42,684 nt of DNA from Thermoguttaceae bacterium (lineage in GTDB: Bacteria; Planctomycetota; Planctomycetia; Pirellulales; Thermoguttaceae): the NCBI GenBank assembly GCA_025062105.1, contig JANXAQ010000043.1, positions 1 to 42,684 of the forward strand, read 5' to 3'. Below are positions 25,893 to 34,525 of the stretch, piece after piece. Position numbers and translations under genes: made by a program. The notes beneath the pieces are model-generated. The model saw only the letters and a list, made by a program, of their open reading frames with translations. It searched no databases and was not told the origin of the DNA. Positions within the stretch are counted from its first letter, which is position 1. Every line of letters begins with the position of its first letter.

Positions 25893-26075
25893 TTACTTAC
25901 CCGATGGCAGTGTATTGGCGATGTTCTGGAAGGTCGAGCTGGCATTGGTGCCGATGGCCTGAATGGCGGTCAAGCACACAATGACAATCAAGGCCAGCAT
26001 CACCGCGTACTCTACCGCAGTCGGGCCATCTTCACTTTGCAGGAAACGGCGCACTTTCAGAGCAAGCCACTTCAT
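25893..26075 (-). CDS. flp: Flp family type IVb pilin
   Basis: A 60-residue pilin, the major subunit of Tad/Flp pili. MKWLALKVRRFLQSEDGPTA is the basic leader. The family motif follows as GPTAVEYAVMLALIVIVC: prepilin peptidase should cut after the Gly so that the mature pilin begins near PTAVEYA, with the conserved Glu-Tyr pair of Flp pilins. One hydrophobic helix follows, then a short tail (GTNASSTFQNIANTLPSGK). I start at the ATG at 26075 because GGGAGGT lies about 6 bases upstream; an upstream in-frame ATG (26093) adds MMGGTS and overlaps that site. It has its own terminator. The cluster's prepilin peptidase (23758-24330) is the likely processing enzyme. Confidence 0.93.
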   Translation of the reverse strand: MKWLALKVRRFLQSEDGPTAVEYAVMLALIVIVCLTAIQAIGTNASSTFQNIANTLPSGK

Positions 26076-26245
26076 CGAAGTACCTCCCATCACAGAAGCA
26101 CCCGGCGGCGGACCTGTGTGCAGTTCAGGTGTTGCTGCCGGAAAAAAACCAACTAGACAAGTCGCCAGATAAGCTACTTCCCAGAGCTACAAGCTCCAGC
26201 CGAGGCCTGCACGTTTCGCCTCTATTAAACAGCCTAGGTCATATT

Positions 26246-26267
26246 CCGGAAAAGTCAAATTTTCCGG
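26246..26267. promoter_or_regulatory. Perfect palindrome upstream of the flp gene
   Basis: CCGGAAAA-gtcaaa-TTTTCCGG has two 8-bp arms and a 6-base spacer. It is 170 bases upstream of the pilin ATG. On the minus strand the spacer contains TTTGAC, giving TTGACT as a possible -35. However, a well-placed -10 is not evident (TTTAAT lies 23 bases on). It could be an operator or a short hairpin. Confidence 0.45.
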
Positions 26268-26423
26268 CTCTCGATAGGTGAACTAGCTGGGAGGAGATGG
26301 CTTATCGATAGTTCCCGTAGGCCCCCAGGTGGTATCTTTTCGCATCCAGGCAGGGTAAGATAACAGACGGCTTGTTGGCGATTGCTTTCCGTTTCGGCGT
26401 ACCGAATATGGTCCAGATCATTT

Positions 26424-26532
26424 GGACTATGGAAAAGGTTGCCAGTCGGCGTCATAACACCACCGAAAGTGGAGCAAAACGAATCAAAATAGGCAAAACA
26501 TCCCCCGGTGGGGAGAACCTTTCCACAGAGCC
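26424..26532 (-). mobile_element. Family G short element (G3), diverged
   Basis: GGACTATGGAAAAGG at the left and CCTTTCCACAGAGCC at the right, about 109 bp. The interior is similar to G1: CACCGAAAGTGGAGCAAAAC here against CACCAAAACTGAAGCAAAAC there. No target duplication remains. The rest of the 26076-26613 gap shows only the palindrome noted above. Confidence 0.6.
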
Positions 26533-26613
26533 ACCGTGTGTTAACCCTCTTTCTGAACTTCCTGCCTGAAGCACCTTCCATATTTCTTTTCCACGTGTTT
26601 GGAGGAGTGGGCC

Positions 26614-28011
26614 ATGGATGATCGGAATGCTATGAGAGCTTTTTCTAGGCAGTCGAGGGCTCTTCATAGGTACAGTCGGCGGCGGTTTTTGCGAGCTTGG
26701 GCTGCCCTGTTGCCGACGCCATGGGTTATACCAGCCCGAGCAGTAGGACTAGAAGCAAAAACCACGCCTCCTAGTGAGCGGATTACCATTGGTCTGATCG
26801 GGCTGGGCGCCATGGGTCGAGGCCATCTGGCCCATATGCTTCAGTTTCCGGAGGTCCAAGTGCTGGCCGTCTGTGATGTGGATCGTTGGCGACGGGAGGA
26901 TGCTCAGCGAATCACACACCAGACCTATGCCGCTAAACAGCCTTCCGGGGCGTACCGAGGCTGCGCCGCTTACCACGATCTCCGGGAGCTGCTAGAGCGC
27001 CAGGATATTGATGCGGTCATCATCGCCACCGGCGACCGGTGGCACGCATTGGCGACAGTCTTGGCCGCCCAAGCAGGCAAAGACATCTACTGCGAAAAAC
27101 CCTGTTCGCTTACTATCCAGGAAGCCCGGGTGATGATGGATGTGGTTCGACGGTATGGCCGGATCTTTCAGGGAGGCTTCCAACAGCGCAGCAGTCCGGA
27201 ATTTGTTCGGGCCTGCCAATTGGTTCGGCAAGGCGTTTTAGGAAAGGTACGCTGCGTTTATGTGAACTTTCCTGGAACCAGCGAGGAGGTGAACCTACCA
27301 CCAGAGCCTGTGCCGGAGGGTCTGGATTGGGAGCTGTGGTTAGGCCCAGCGCCGTGGCGGCCGTATCATCATCGGTTTCATCCCTACGGCATGCCACGCG
27401 GAGTGGTGCCCTGGCATTTTTGTCGGGATTTCGGGGGCGGTAATCTGACTAGCAACGCGGTTCATGCCTTCGATGTAGTCCAATGGGCATTAGGAATGGA
27501 CGATTCCGGCCCGGTAGAAATTATTCCCCCAGAGACGGGCCAAGTCCCCGTATTAACCTACAAATATGCTATGGGTACTGTGCTTCAAGTAGTTCCTGGT
27601 CGGTTGAATCCAAATGTACAAGAGATACCCCCCAAGTGGGATCCGCAAACCGTCATCCAGCCATTTGGAGCGTTGTATGTGGGAGACAACGGCTGGATTC
27701 ATGTGGGACGGGAGGGGTATTTGGTAGCCCATCCCGCAGAAATCCTTCAACATGCGCCAAAAACTAAAAGCGAAGATCGACCAGTGTACAATCATCATCT
27801 GAATTGGTTGGGAGCCATCCGTTCTCGCAGCGATCCGGTAAGCAATGTGGAGTCGGCTTGTCGTTCGACGATCGTTTCCCATTTAGGCTGCATTGCCCAT
27901 TGGACAGGACGCGGTCTCCGCTGGAATCCGGTGGAAGAGTGTTTTCTGGACGATTACCAGGCAAATCTGCTCCGAAGCCGACCGATGCGCCAGCCTTGGC
28001 GTTTGGAGTAA
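26614..28011 (+). CDS. Tat-exported Gfo/Idh/MocA family oxidoreductase
   Basis: 465 residues. A twin-arginine signal (SRRRFLRAWAALLPTPWVIP, 21-40) predicts export of a folded, cofactor-loaded protein to the periplasm. The NAD(P)-binding Rossmann fold has GLIGLGAMGRGH (60-71) and VLAVCDVD. The EKP motif (CEKPCSLTIQEA, 160-171) supplies the conserved lysine. The C-terminal half (GGGNLTSNAVHAFDVVQWAL) is the family's substrate domain, with the typical histidine. Substrate cannot be told; planctomycetes carry many such proteins, usually tied to sugar or sugar-alcohol metabolism. The ATG at 26614 is chosen because GGAGGAG lies 6 bases upstream; the frame extends to a TTG at 26599. A near-perfect 20-bp duplication spans its stop codon. 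Confidence 0.93.
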   Translation: MDDRNAMRAFSRQSRALHRYSRRRFLRAWAALLPTPWVIPARAVGLEAKTTPPSERITIGLIGLGAMGRGHLAHMLQFPEVQVLAVCDVDRWRREDAQRITHQTYAAKQPSGAYRGCAAYHDLRELLERQDIDAVIIATGDRWHALATVLAAQAGKDIYCEKPCSLTIQEARVMMDVVRRYGRIFQGGFQQRSSPEFVRACQLVRQGVLGKVRCVYVNFPGTSEEVNLPPEPVPEGLDWELWLGPAPWRPYHHRFHPYGMPRGVVPWHFCRDFGGGNLTSNAVHAFDVVQWALGMDDSGPVEIIPPETGQVPVLTYKYAMGTVLQVVPGRLNPNVQEIPPKWDPQTVIQPFGALYVGDNGWIHVGREGYLVAHPAEILQHAPKTKSEDRPVYNHHLNWLGAIRSRSDPVSNVESACRSTIVSHLGCIAHWTGRGLRWNPVEECFLDDYQANLLRSRPMRQPWRLE

Positions 28012-28040
28012 CATTCCAGCTCATGGAGTAACTTTCCACC
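28004..28040 (+). repeat. 20-bp direct duplication across the stop codon of the oxidoreductase
   Basis: TGGAGTAACATTCCAGCTCA (28004-28023) is followed by TGGAGTAACTTTCCACC. Each half also has TGGA/TTCCA dyad character. The first copy contains the stop codon TAA. Confidence 0.55.
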
Positions 28041-28081
28041 CCAGAAAGAAATCGGTCCCTGGGAAAAAAACAGGGCATCGC

Positions 28082-28537
28082 TTATGGACCTTTCTGGGGA
28101 GGCAGCCATACAGAGGGGGAGAAAGCTCGTGGTTTAGAGATAAAAATCCACATGTACAGATCGCCGGAGTAGCCCCGGTGCCAGCTACAATAGTCTCTCC
28201 CCTGGGCAGGTGCGTCTCTGTCAGGAGACACTGCCCAGGCATACGGATAAAATCGGATAAATAATGGGGTCAACAGCCCGGGTGGGTAGCCGCCTTCCGG
28301 AACTACCGTCGGCCAGCAATTCGAACCCCTGTTCTGGCTCGCAGCGAAAACCTTTTGTCCTGTCGGAGCTCGGAGCACACCAGAACCAGAATTTCTGAAT
28401 CTATCCACCTGAGGGGCTGTTACGGTAGGCGGTACACAAGGGGGCGGTGTTGGGCTTGGCCGAATTTGGGCCCAAAGCGTTCCGGCAAACCTACTGAGTA
28501 ACAGCCCAGCCATCAATCCCACCATGGGGATTTTCAT
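28082..28537 (-). CDS. Putative small secreted protein, unknown function
   Basis: 151 residues from an ATG at 28537 with GGGAGG about 10 bases upstream. The first 24 residues (MKIPMVGLMAGLLLSRFAGT and LWAQ) look like a cleavable signal peptide ending in a plausible A-Q site. A Pro/Thr-rich stretch with PTPPPCVPPTVTAPQ follows, then no recognisable domain. The C-terminal half has many Trp, Tyr and Pro residues and may be out of frame if an indel has occurred. I recognise no family. The ribosome site and signal peptide are the only positive evidence. Confidence 0.45.
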   Translation of the reverse strand: MKIPMVGLMAGLLLSRFAGTLWAQIRPSPTPPPCVPPTVTAPQVDRFRNSGSGVLRAPTGQKVFAASQNRGSNCWPTVVPEGGYPPGLLTPLFIRFYPYAWAVSPDRDAPAQGRDYCSWHRGYSGDLYMWIFISKPRAFSPSVWLPPQKGP

Positions 28538-28755
28538 GGTCGGATAGCCTCCCTGGCTTGTCTATGGAAGCTGCATTTCCACGCTAGCAGGCCGGGCTCT
28601 CTGGGTGGCCCAGCTACCGGCATGAGCAGAACGCGATTCTAAATCCAGCAATCAGAACTCCCAGTCCTTTTTTTGAAGGGAGTCCATTCCTATAACCCGC
28701 TCGAATGGGTTTTTTAAGGAGAATGGGGACAGCACCTCGAAGCTGGGATAATCTT
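28538..28755. other. Gap before B8, nothing clear
   Basis: About 220 bp without a gene or a repeat I recognise. Confidence 0.35.
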
Positions 28756-28943
28756 GGAACCTCTGCATAATTCAAAGGGGATATTTTTATACCATTTTGG
28801 CTGGCCTCCCTCTAACACAACATATAGGGGCGCTAGGATTGCTAGCACCCAACAGATAGTAGATGTCCTGCAGGACAACGGAACGGCTAAAGAATCAAAG
28901 GTTCACAATGTTCACTGGATGTTCAGCATTTTGCAGAGGTTCC
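28756..28943 (+). mobile_element. Family B MITE-like element (B8) with 4-bp target duplication TCTT
   Basis: Ends GGAACCTCTGCATAATTC and GCATTTTGCAGAGGTTCC, 188 bp, near-consensus. TCTT flanks it at 28752-28755 and 28944-28947. Confidence 0.92.
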
Positions 28944-29147
28944 TCTTCTTTTTTTAGAGGATCGGCACAAAACATGCGAAGTTTGAGGAATAAATCGAAA
29001 ATTCTGATTAGGCAAAAGAACGAAAATGTAGAAAATGAGAAGCCCAGGCCTTCTTCCCCCGCCTTTGCGTCCTCAGCTGGAAAGATAAGGTGGCTTATCT
29101 GGCCTGCCTGTCGGCCTCCCGGTTATCCATACATGGGACTTCTGTGG

Positions 29148-29299
29148 ATCTGCCCTTTTGCCATTTGGGGCATTGCCCCGAAAGAGCGAAGCTCTAACTC
29201 TTTGGAACTATTGGACTTAGGAAATTGGGTGAATAAAGGGAAGTTTCGTCGTAACTGCTGATGGCAAAACCAGTTAGGAAAAATGGCAAAAGTCGAGTG
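29148..29299 (+). mobile_element. Family A element (A16)
   Basis: Starts CTGCCCTTTTGCCATTTGGG and ends AAATGGCAAAAGTCGAGT. The flanking 28948-29147 and 29300-29604 stretches show no gene or other repeat. Confidence 0.82.
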
Positions 29300-29604
29300 G
29301 ATGGGTCGTCCAATAAAATGGGTAAATAGACCACGAAGAAATCGTCTGGAAAAGTATTCTCTGGCTTTAAAGAACGTTTTGCCTAGGTTTCCTAAATTCC
29401 CCAAATCCATTTGGGCAATTGGTTCCAGAAGCCATTTGGTATCTTTCCTGCATCAGTAGGATGCTCGGATGGCCGCTGCTACCCCCAAAGATGTGTATCA
29501 CAGCGAGAGGCCTAGCCGGGGAGACCGAATCGGCTTTTTCCTTCAGCAGAAGGATTCGGAAAAAAACAGGGTTTCCTTTTCCTTTGGGCGAACGCCACCG
29601 CTTT

Positions 29605-30516
29605 TTACTGGGCAGTAACACGCCGTTCGGACCAGGGATAGTCTTGTTCTACCAGGCGGAGCCGAAGGAAATTCAGCACCAATTGGTCAATCTGAAAGGC
29701 CCGCAGATTTTTTTCATCAATGAGTCGGCTTCCTTGGAGATTAGTTTTTCGTGGGATGAGGAACAAAGTGCGTTGTTCGGGTTTTTCCGGTTGGGGTTGG
29801 ACTCGCTCGAACATGCTGTGGATACGTTTTGCGTCTTGAAGGGCTTTGGGTTTGGTTTCTCCGAAAATAATCAGAGCCGAGATCCGACGGGAAGCCTGAG
29901 GATGTTTGAATAGACTGGCTCCGGAAAGACTACGAAACGTAAACTCTGGCGAAATCAGTACAAGGGCTTTGACGTCCTGGCCTTGTTTGTAGGTAACTAA
30001 AGGAGGCCAACTCCAATCCAACCGAGCCCATTCCAATGCAAGCGTAGCGCCCATTCCTACCCCAATGACACATAGTTTCTCCAAATTGAGTCGGCCTTCG
30101 TTATTTTCTTCCCTTAGAAACCGTTTGGCCTGTTCGATATCTTGGGCCACCATCCGTTGGAAATCCTCATTGCTCAATTGAGTGGCGTTTAACGTGCGAG
30201 TCGCCCCCTTGACGGTAGTGCTTTCGCCATGGCCTCGAAGGTCCAAGGTTAAGGCGGCATGCCCGGCTCGTTGAAGCACCATAGCCAAGGGAGCAAGATC
30301 CGCTCGGTTTCCCTCAAAATCATGCAGCATGAGGACAGCCACCGCCTCTTTTCCCTGCCAGCTAGGATAGTAGGTGGCCCGCAGAATGACGCCATCACGA
30401 GTTTCCAACGTGATGTCTTTCGGCGGGGGGATTTTGGGTGTTTCTTTCGGCGATTGGGCATACCCCAAAGACAGACTGCAGCACATCAGCCCAATGCAAA
30501 TAATAGCCCCTTTCAT
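29605..30516 (-). CDS. Exported alpha/beta-hydrolase fold protein lacking the nucleophile serine
   Basis: 303 residues from the ATG at 30516. This start places a signal peptide first (MKGAIICIGLMCCSLSLGYA). In-frame starts upstream at 30600 and 30678 would add a charged leader, and the ribosome site at 30516 is weak. The fold is recognisable by LMLHDFEGNRADLAPLA (oxyanion-hole region), ALTLDLRGHGES and the nucleophile elbow CVIGVGMGATLALEWA. There the usual GxSxG reads GVGMG, so the serine is a glycine (codon GGA). ALIIFGETKPKA recalls the acid-residue strand. It is therefore probably not a normal serine hydrolase. It may bind ligands or use a different mechanism. Probable location is the periplasm. 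Confidence 0.8.
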   Translation of the reverse strand: MKGAIICIGLMCCSLSLGYAQSPKETPKIPPPKDITLETRDGVILRATYYPSWQGKEAVAVLMLHDFEGNRADLAPLAMVLQRAGHAALTLDLRGHGESTTVKGATRTLNATQLSNEDFQRMVAQDIEQAKRFLREENNEGRLNLEKLCVIGVGMGATLALEWARLDWSWPPLVTYKQGQDVKALVLISPEFTFRSLSGASLFKHPQASRRISALIIFGETKPKALQDAKRIHSMFERVQPQPEKPEQRTLFLIPRKTNLQGSRLIDEKNLRAFQIDQLVLNFLRLRLVEQDYPWSERRVTAQ

Positions 30517-30981
30517 GAACCAAGACTTCCCGCCGTCTGTCGGTCTGTCTGGTTCTAGCCAGGTCGATCGCTTCGATCGATATAACCAAAAAAAGTTCAT
30601 TCCGAGATCCTTTCCACCAAAACCAGCCAACCAGACCTCTTTTTTTATGGTAAATTCTCTTGGCAGGAGGGTCAACATACTTGTGCAAAATTCCTGCTGC
30701 TGGCAGGTTGGCTCCTTCGTAGTTTAAGGTATCAATCCTGCGATTTTGCTAACTTTGGTAGAAAAAGGCTTAAGGCTTTGGGTTATGTGTGGGGGGCGTC
30801 TGAATTTCCTAGCTCTGTCATGGTACACTGATTCACATAAGTAGGGCCTTGGGCAAATCACCAGAGTTGGGCTGTTGGGGAGACTCTGAGGTTGGGTATC
30901 AATCCGTAGTAGGTACTGGAAGCAGGTTCTCTCCGGCTGCCAAGTGGTATGTGAGTAGGATATTGTTGAAAAGGGATACAA
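30517..30981. other. Divergent intergenic region, nothing clear
   Basis: 465 bp between the hydrolase-like gene and the spermidine-synthase-like gene. No repeat element of families A-G is present, unusual for this window. TGGTACACT near 30820 could be an extended -10 for the plus-strand gene, but no -35 is convincing. Confidence 0.35.
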
Positions 30982-33396
30982 ATGGCCAGTATGCTTTTTG
31001 CCTTAACGCTTTTAGTGAGTGCTTGGTTGCTTTTTATGGTGCAACCGATGTTTGCCAAGATGGTTCTGCCGCTTTTAGGGGGGGCACCGGCAGTTTGGAA
31101 TACCTGCATGGTATTTTATCAGGCGGTGTTGTTGGCCGGATATGCCTATGCCCATTGGGGGGCTCGGACGTTGGGCCTACGCTGGCAAAGTCTGCTGCAT
31201 TACGTCTTGATGCTTATAGCCTGGGTGGTATTGCCGATCGGCGTAGTGGCTTGGGCCTTGCCGCCGTGGGAAGATCGCCCAGTTTTATGGATCTTGATGG
31301 TCTTAAGCGTTTCGGTGGGCCTGCCGTTTTTCGTTCTCTCGGGCCTCTCTCCGATGCTTCAGAGCTGGTTTGCGCTGGGGGGGCGGAATAGCCGGGATCC
31401 ATATTGGCTTTATGCCGCTAGTAATATCGGCAGTTTAGGGGGCTTGTTGGCTTATCCGTTTTTTATAGAATCACGATGGACACTTCAACAGCAGGCCTGG
31501 CTTTGGAGCGTCGGGTATGCTGGATTGACCATCTTGATTTTTTTATGTGGCTTGTGGGCCTGGCGAAAAGAAAAATCTGTTCAGCATTCTTCTCCGGTTG
31601 GCAATGAACTACCAGAGTGGAACCTAGCCGACAGCCCACTGAAGTCCGGCCAAGACCACCCTAATGCAAATCCCGGCCCTCTGGAGGCTGCTGGCGATCT
31701 GCCCGGCCTGGCTCGGCCGGACTGGGCGGAACGATTTTGGTGGCTGGCCTTGGCCTTTGCACCGTCCAGTTTGCTTCTGGGGGTAACCACCTATATGACC
31801 ACTGATTTGGCAGCAGTGCCGTTATTATGGGTAATTCCGTTGGCGTTGTATTTACTGTCGTTCGTCATTGTGTTTGGTCGGTGGGGCGTGCGCCCGCATC
31901 GGTGGATGGTGCGCATTCATGCATTGGTGGTAGTAAGTGTGGCAGCCTCTTATTATTTGGTGAATATACGCAATCCTACGGAGTTGGTTTTGATCTTTGC
32001 GTTGCATTTGGGGCTATTTTTTCTGACGGCCTTGGTTTGCCATGGGGAGTTGGCGGCGCGGCGTCCGGCAGCCCAATACCTTACCGAGTTTTACCTTTGG
32101 ATGGCCTTAGGCGGTGTATTGGGGGGGGCGTTTAATGCCCTGGTTGCTCCGAAGATATTTCCACAAGTGTACGAGTATCCTCTCATGATTGCCGTGGCGT
32201 GCCTCTTACGCCCCTGGCCTCCGGAAGGTACCCGCCGAGGCATGACCTGGGCTTGGGATTTCGGCCTCCCGTTATTCTTGCTGGGTGTTTATGGCACATT
32301 GGCTCAGCTATTGCGGGAACATAACTGGCTTCGGACTTTGTTTGACTATCTGTTGCCTGCCAGTTGGCAATCATGGATCGGGCCTGGGGCGTTGGCCACA
32401 GCCACGTTTCTGGGTTTGGCGGCCATTTCGACCCTGTTGGTGGTGCGCCGCCCGATTCGGTTTGGCTTGGCCGTTTTCGGGCTTTTGATCGTTAGCCTCC
32501 TTTATTGTGAGAAAAGGCAACCCCCCCTGTATGCCAAGCGGAGTTTCTTTGGAGTCCTGCGAGTCTACCAACAGCGCGATTACCATCCCGAAAGCCAGGA
32601 ACCGTACCTAGTCCATCAATTACTTCACGGTACCACCACCCATGGAATGCAAGGGTTTCATCCCGAGTATCGGGAACAGGCATGGACATATTACCATCCA
32701 ACAGGTCCCGTTGGCATGATCTTTCAAGCGATGGAGGGCCTTCAGACTGGGTTGCCTAGGGAAGTGGGGGTAGTCGGCTTGGGCACCGGGACGCTGGCCG
32801 CCTATGGTCAGCCAGGCCGACATATTAGCTTTTTTGAGATCGATCCGGCCGTGGTGGCCATTGCCACCAATCCAAGATTGTTTACCTATCTTGCCGACTG
32901 TCAACGCCGAGACGGTTCTGTAGAGATTGTCTTAGGCGACGCCCGGCTTCAATTGGCCAAGCAACCCCAAGGCCGATTCGATCTGCTGCTGGTGGACGCT
33001 TTCAGTTCCGATGCGATCCCGCTACATCTATTGACCCGCGAAGCACTGGACATTTATCTCCACTGCCTCCAACCCGAAGGAATCCTAGCCGTCCATATCT
33101 CCAACCGCCATCTGGACCTCCAGCCGGTCTTGGCCAACCTAGCCGCCGACGCTGGCCTTACAGCCCTTGTCTGCGATGACGACGACGAAAGTGCCGAAGG
33201 CAAGTATCGGTCCACCTGGGTTGTGTTGGCTCGCCCCTGCCCCGCTTTGGAAGCTCTGCAACAAAATCCCTCCTGGCAACCTCTCGAACCAGATCCTACA
33301 AAACGCCTCTGGACCGACGATTATTCCAATATCCTGGATGTGCTCAATTGGTCCTGGGAAGACTTCCGCCGAGTATTCCGCCACCTTGGCAGCTAA
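30982..33396 (+). CDS. Polytopic membrane protein fused to a spermidine-synthase-like domain
   Basis: 804 residues. The N-terminal 530 or so consist of many hydrophobic helices (first: MLFALTLLVSAWLLFMVQPM), with the FVLSGLSPMLQSWF and YAASNIGSLGGLLAYPF motifs of the 'fused MFS/spermidine synthase' family. The C-terminal domain (about 560-800) is a class I methyltransferase-like fold: VGVVGLGTGTLAAYG (about 593-607), ISFFEIDPAVVAIA, then LVDAFSSDAIPLHLLTREAL (about 670-689). In true spermidine synthases this domain transfers an aminopropyl group to putrescine. In the fused membrane family the reaction is not established. No polyamine gene is adjacent. The ATG at 30982 is just 5' of the first helix; the upstream ribosome site is weak. 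Confidence 0.85.
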   Translation: MASMLFALTLLVSAWLLFMVQPMFAKMVLPLLGGAPAVWNTCMVFYQAVLLAGYAYAHWGARTLGLRWQSLLHYVLMLIAWVVLPIGVVAWALPPWEDRPVLWILMVLSVSVGLPFFVLSGLSPMLQSWFALGGRNSRDPYWLYAASNIGSLGGLLAYPFFIESRWTLQQQAWLWSVGYAGLTILIFLCGLWAWRKEKSVQHSSPVGNELPEWNLADSPLKSGQDHPNANPGPLEAAGDLPGLARPDWAERFWWLALAFAPSSLLLGVTTYMTTDLAAVPLLWVIPLALYLLSFVIVFGRWGVRPHRWMVRIHALVVVSVAASYYLVNIRNPTELVLIFALHLGLFFLTALVCHGELAARRPAAQYLTEFYLWMALGGVLGGAFNALVAPKIFPQVYEYPLMIAVACLLRPWPPEGTRRGMTWAWDFGLPLFLLGVYGTLAQLLREHNWLRTLFDYLLPASWQSWIGPGALATATFLGLAAISTLLVVRRPIRFGLAVFGLLIVSLLYCEKRQPPLYAKRSFFGVLRVYQQRDYHPESQEPYLVHQLLHGTTTHGMQGFHPEYREQAWTYYHPTGPVGMIFQAMEGLQTGLPREVGVVGLGTGTLAAYGQPGRHISFFEIDPAVVAIATNPRLFTYLADCQRRDGSVEIVLGDARLQLAKQPQGRFDLLLVDAFSSDAIPLHLLTREALDIYLHCLQPEGILAVHISNRHLDLQPVLANLAADAGLTALVCDDDDESAEGKYRSTWVVLARPCPALEALQQNPSWQPLEPDPTKRLWTDDYSNILDVLNWSWEDFRRVFRHLGS

Positions 33397-33417
33397 CTCG
33401 ATCCCGATCATTCCCCA

Positions 33418-33505
33418 GCACGGCTTTTGTTTCCAGGACTTGCCGAAAAACTCTCTTTTGTTCATCTCTCTTCACTCTAATAGTTATACAAAGTAGCACA
33501 TGACT
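33418..33505 (-). repeat. Decayed family A element
   Basis: GGCTTTTGTTTCCAGGAC, CTCTTTTGTTCATCTC and CACTCTAATAGTTATACAA follow the reverse-strand family order. Both ends are lost. 33506-33654 shows nothing apart from TTGAAATTTTGAGCTCCC, which recalls family F. Confidence 0.4.
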
Positions 33506-33654
33506 CCTCCACGACGAAGCCCACACGGGTAACAGTTAAACCAAGAAGCTCTCGCGAAATTGAAATTTTGAGCTCCCCCGATGGCGTTTTAGGTTAATCG
33601 GTCTCCCCGCCACGTACTGGAAAAAGGTTGTTTGAAGATGCTAAGCCAAGAAGG

Positions 33655-33841
33655 TAAAAAATTCTCCATATCGGGAAATATTTTTATTCCATTTTCGTCT
33701 CCTCCGAGTCTGACCTAATATATTGGTTTGCTACCACTTGCTACCACCCGTCAGGTAGTAGGTGCTTGGCGGGAGCAGCCACCGCCTATTGAATTGAAGT
33801 CCATAAAGCTCACTATATGTTCGAAATTATGCAGATGTTCC
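33655..33841 (+). mobile_element. Family B element (B9), diverged, left end lost
   Basis: AAATATTTTTATTCCATTTT near the left and CTCACTATATGTTCG with ATTATGCAGATGTTCC at the right. The middle is strongly changed. Confidence 0.65.
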
Positions 33842-33882
33842 GTAAAATGTATTTCTGGGGCAAAGCTTTTTTGGAACAGCCT

Positions 33883-34031
33883 CCAAGAAAGCATTTTCTA
33901 TGATGAAAGCAGATTTCCTTCCTCAATGCCTCAGAATCCCTAAAATCCCTGTTTTGAAGGAGTCTGTAGGATAGGAGCCGGTGGCCAAAACCCATTGGAA
34001 ACTAGCCCAATCCCCATTTTAGGACAGCCTC
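33883..34031 (+). mobile_element. Family C element (C3)
   Basis: AAAGCATTTTCTATGATGAA at the left to CCATTTTAGGACAGCCTC at the right, followed by TAA. The left terminal GAGGCTGTCC is replaced by a sequence ending GGAACAGCCTCCAAG, which looks like the right end of another member. Bases 34032-34210 show nothing. Confidence 0.75.
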
Positions 34032-34210
34032 TAACCGATTCTGCTATCCGAGGGTTAATTTTAGATAAGAGGCCCCCCGCAGGTTGACTTTATCGGCTAT
34101 AAGCAAATCGCCCCACTGAAACCGCTGGTATATCTTGGAGGAAAGAAGGTTGGACTCTACCAGCTATCGGACATTGAGCCCACTGGTTGTGAGAACTGGC
34201 ACAACAGTTC

Positions 34211-34366
34211 TAAGCTCGATTTTTGCCATTTTTGGTCTCGCCCTGGAAGGTCAAAACTCTAACTCCTTGTAATTATTGGAGTTAGGAAAGTGCATAAACA
34301 AAAGGAGGCCTCGTTGTAACTACTGGAAACAACAGCAGTTAGGAAAAATGGCAAACATCGAGCTAA
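34211..34366 (+). mobile_element. Family A element (A17)
   Basis: Starts TAAGCTCGATTTTTGCCATT and ends AAATGGCAAACATCGAGC, then TAA and element C2. Confidence 0.85.
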
Positions 34367-34525
34367 GAGGCTGCCCGGAAAAGTATTTTCTATGATGAAA
34401 GGAGGTGTCCTTCCACAATTCCCCAGAATCCCGAAAATTCCTGTTTCGAAGGAGCGGCGAGGGTAGGAGCCGGTCGGCCAAAAACCTATTGGAAACCGCT
34501 CAAATCCCAATTTCAGAACAGCCTC
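34367..34525 (+). mobile_element. Family C element (C2), 159 bp, with target duplication TAA, between A17 and A18
   Basis: Ends GAGGCTGCCCGGAAAAG and TTTCAGAACAGCCTC. TAA flanks both sides (34364-34366, 34526-34528). The interior is nearly the same as C1. Confidence 0.88.

Noticed and set aside
28300..28345. tRNA suggested by a GGGGTTCGAATT T-loop-like motif on the minus strand
   Set aside because: No acceptor pairing, anticodon stem or D-loop can be built around it.
28082..28537. Pseudogene call for the small secreted protein
   Set aside because: The frame is intact from signal peptide to stop. A frameshift is suspected only from the odd C-terminus, which is not enough to call it broken.
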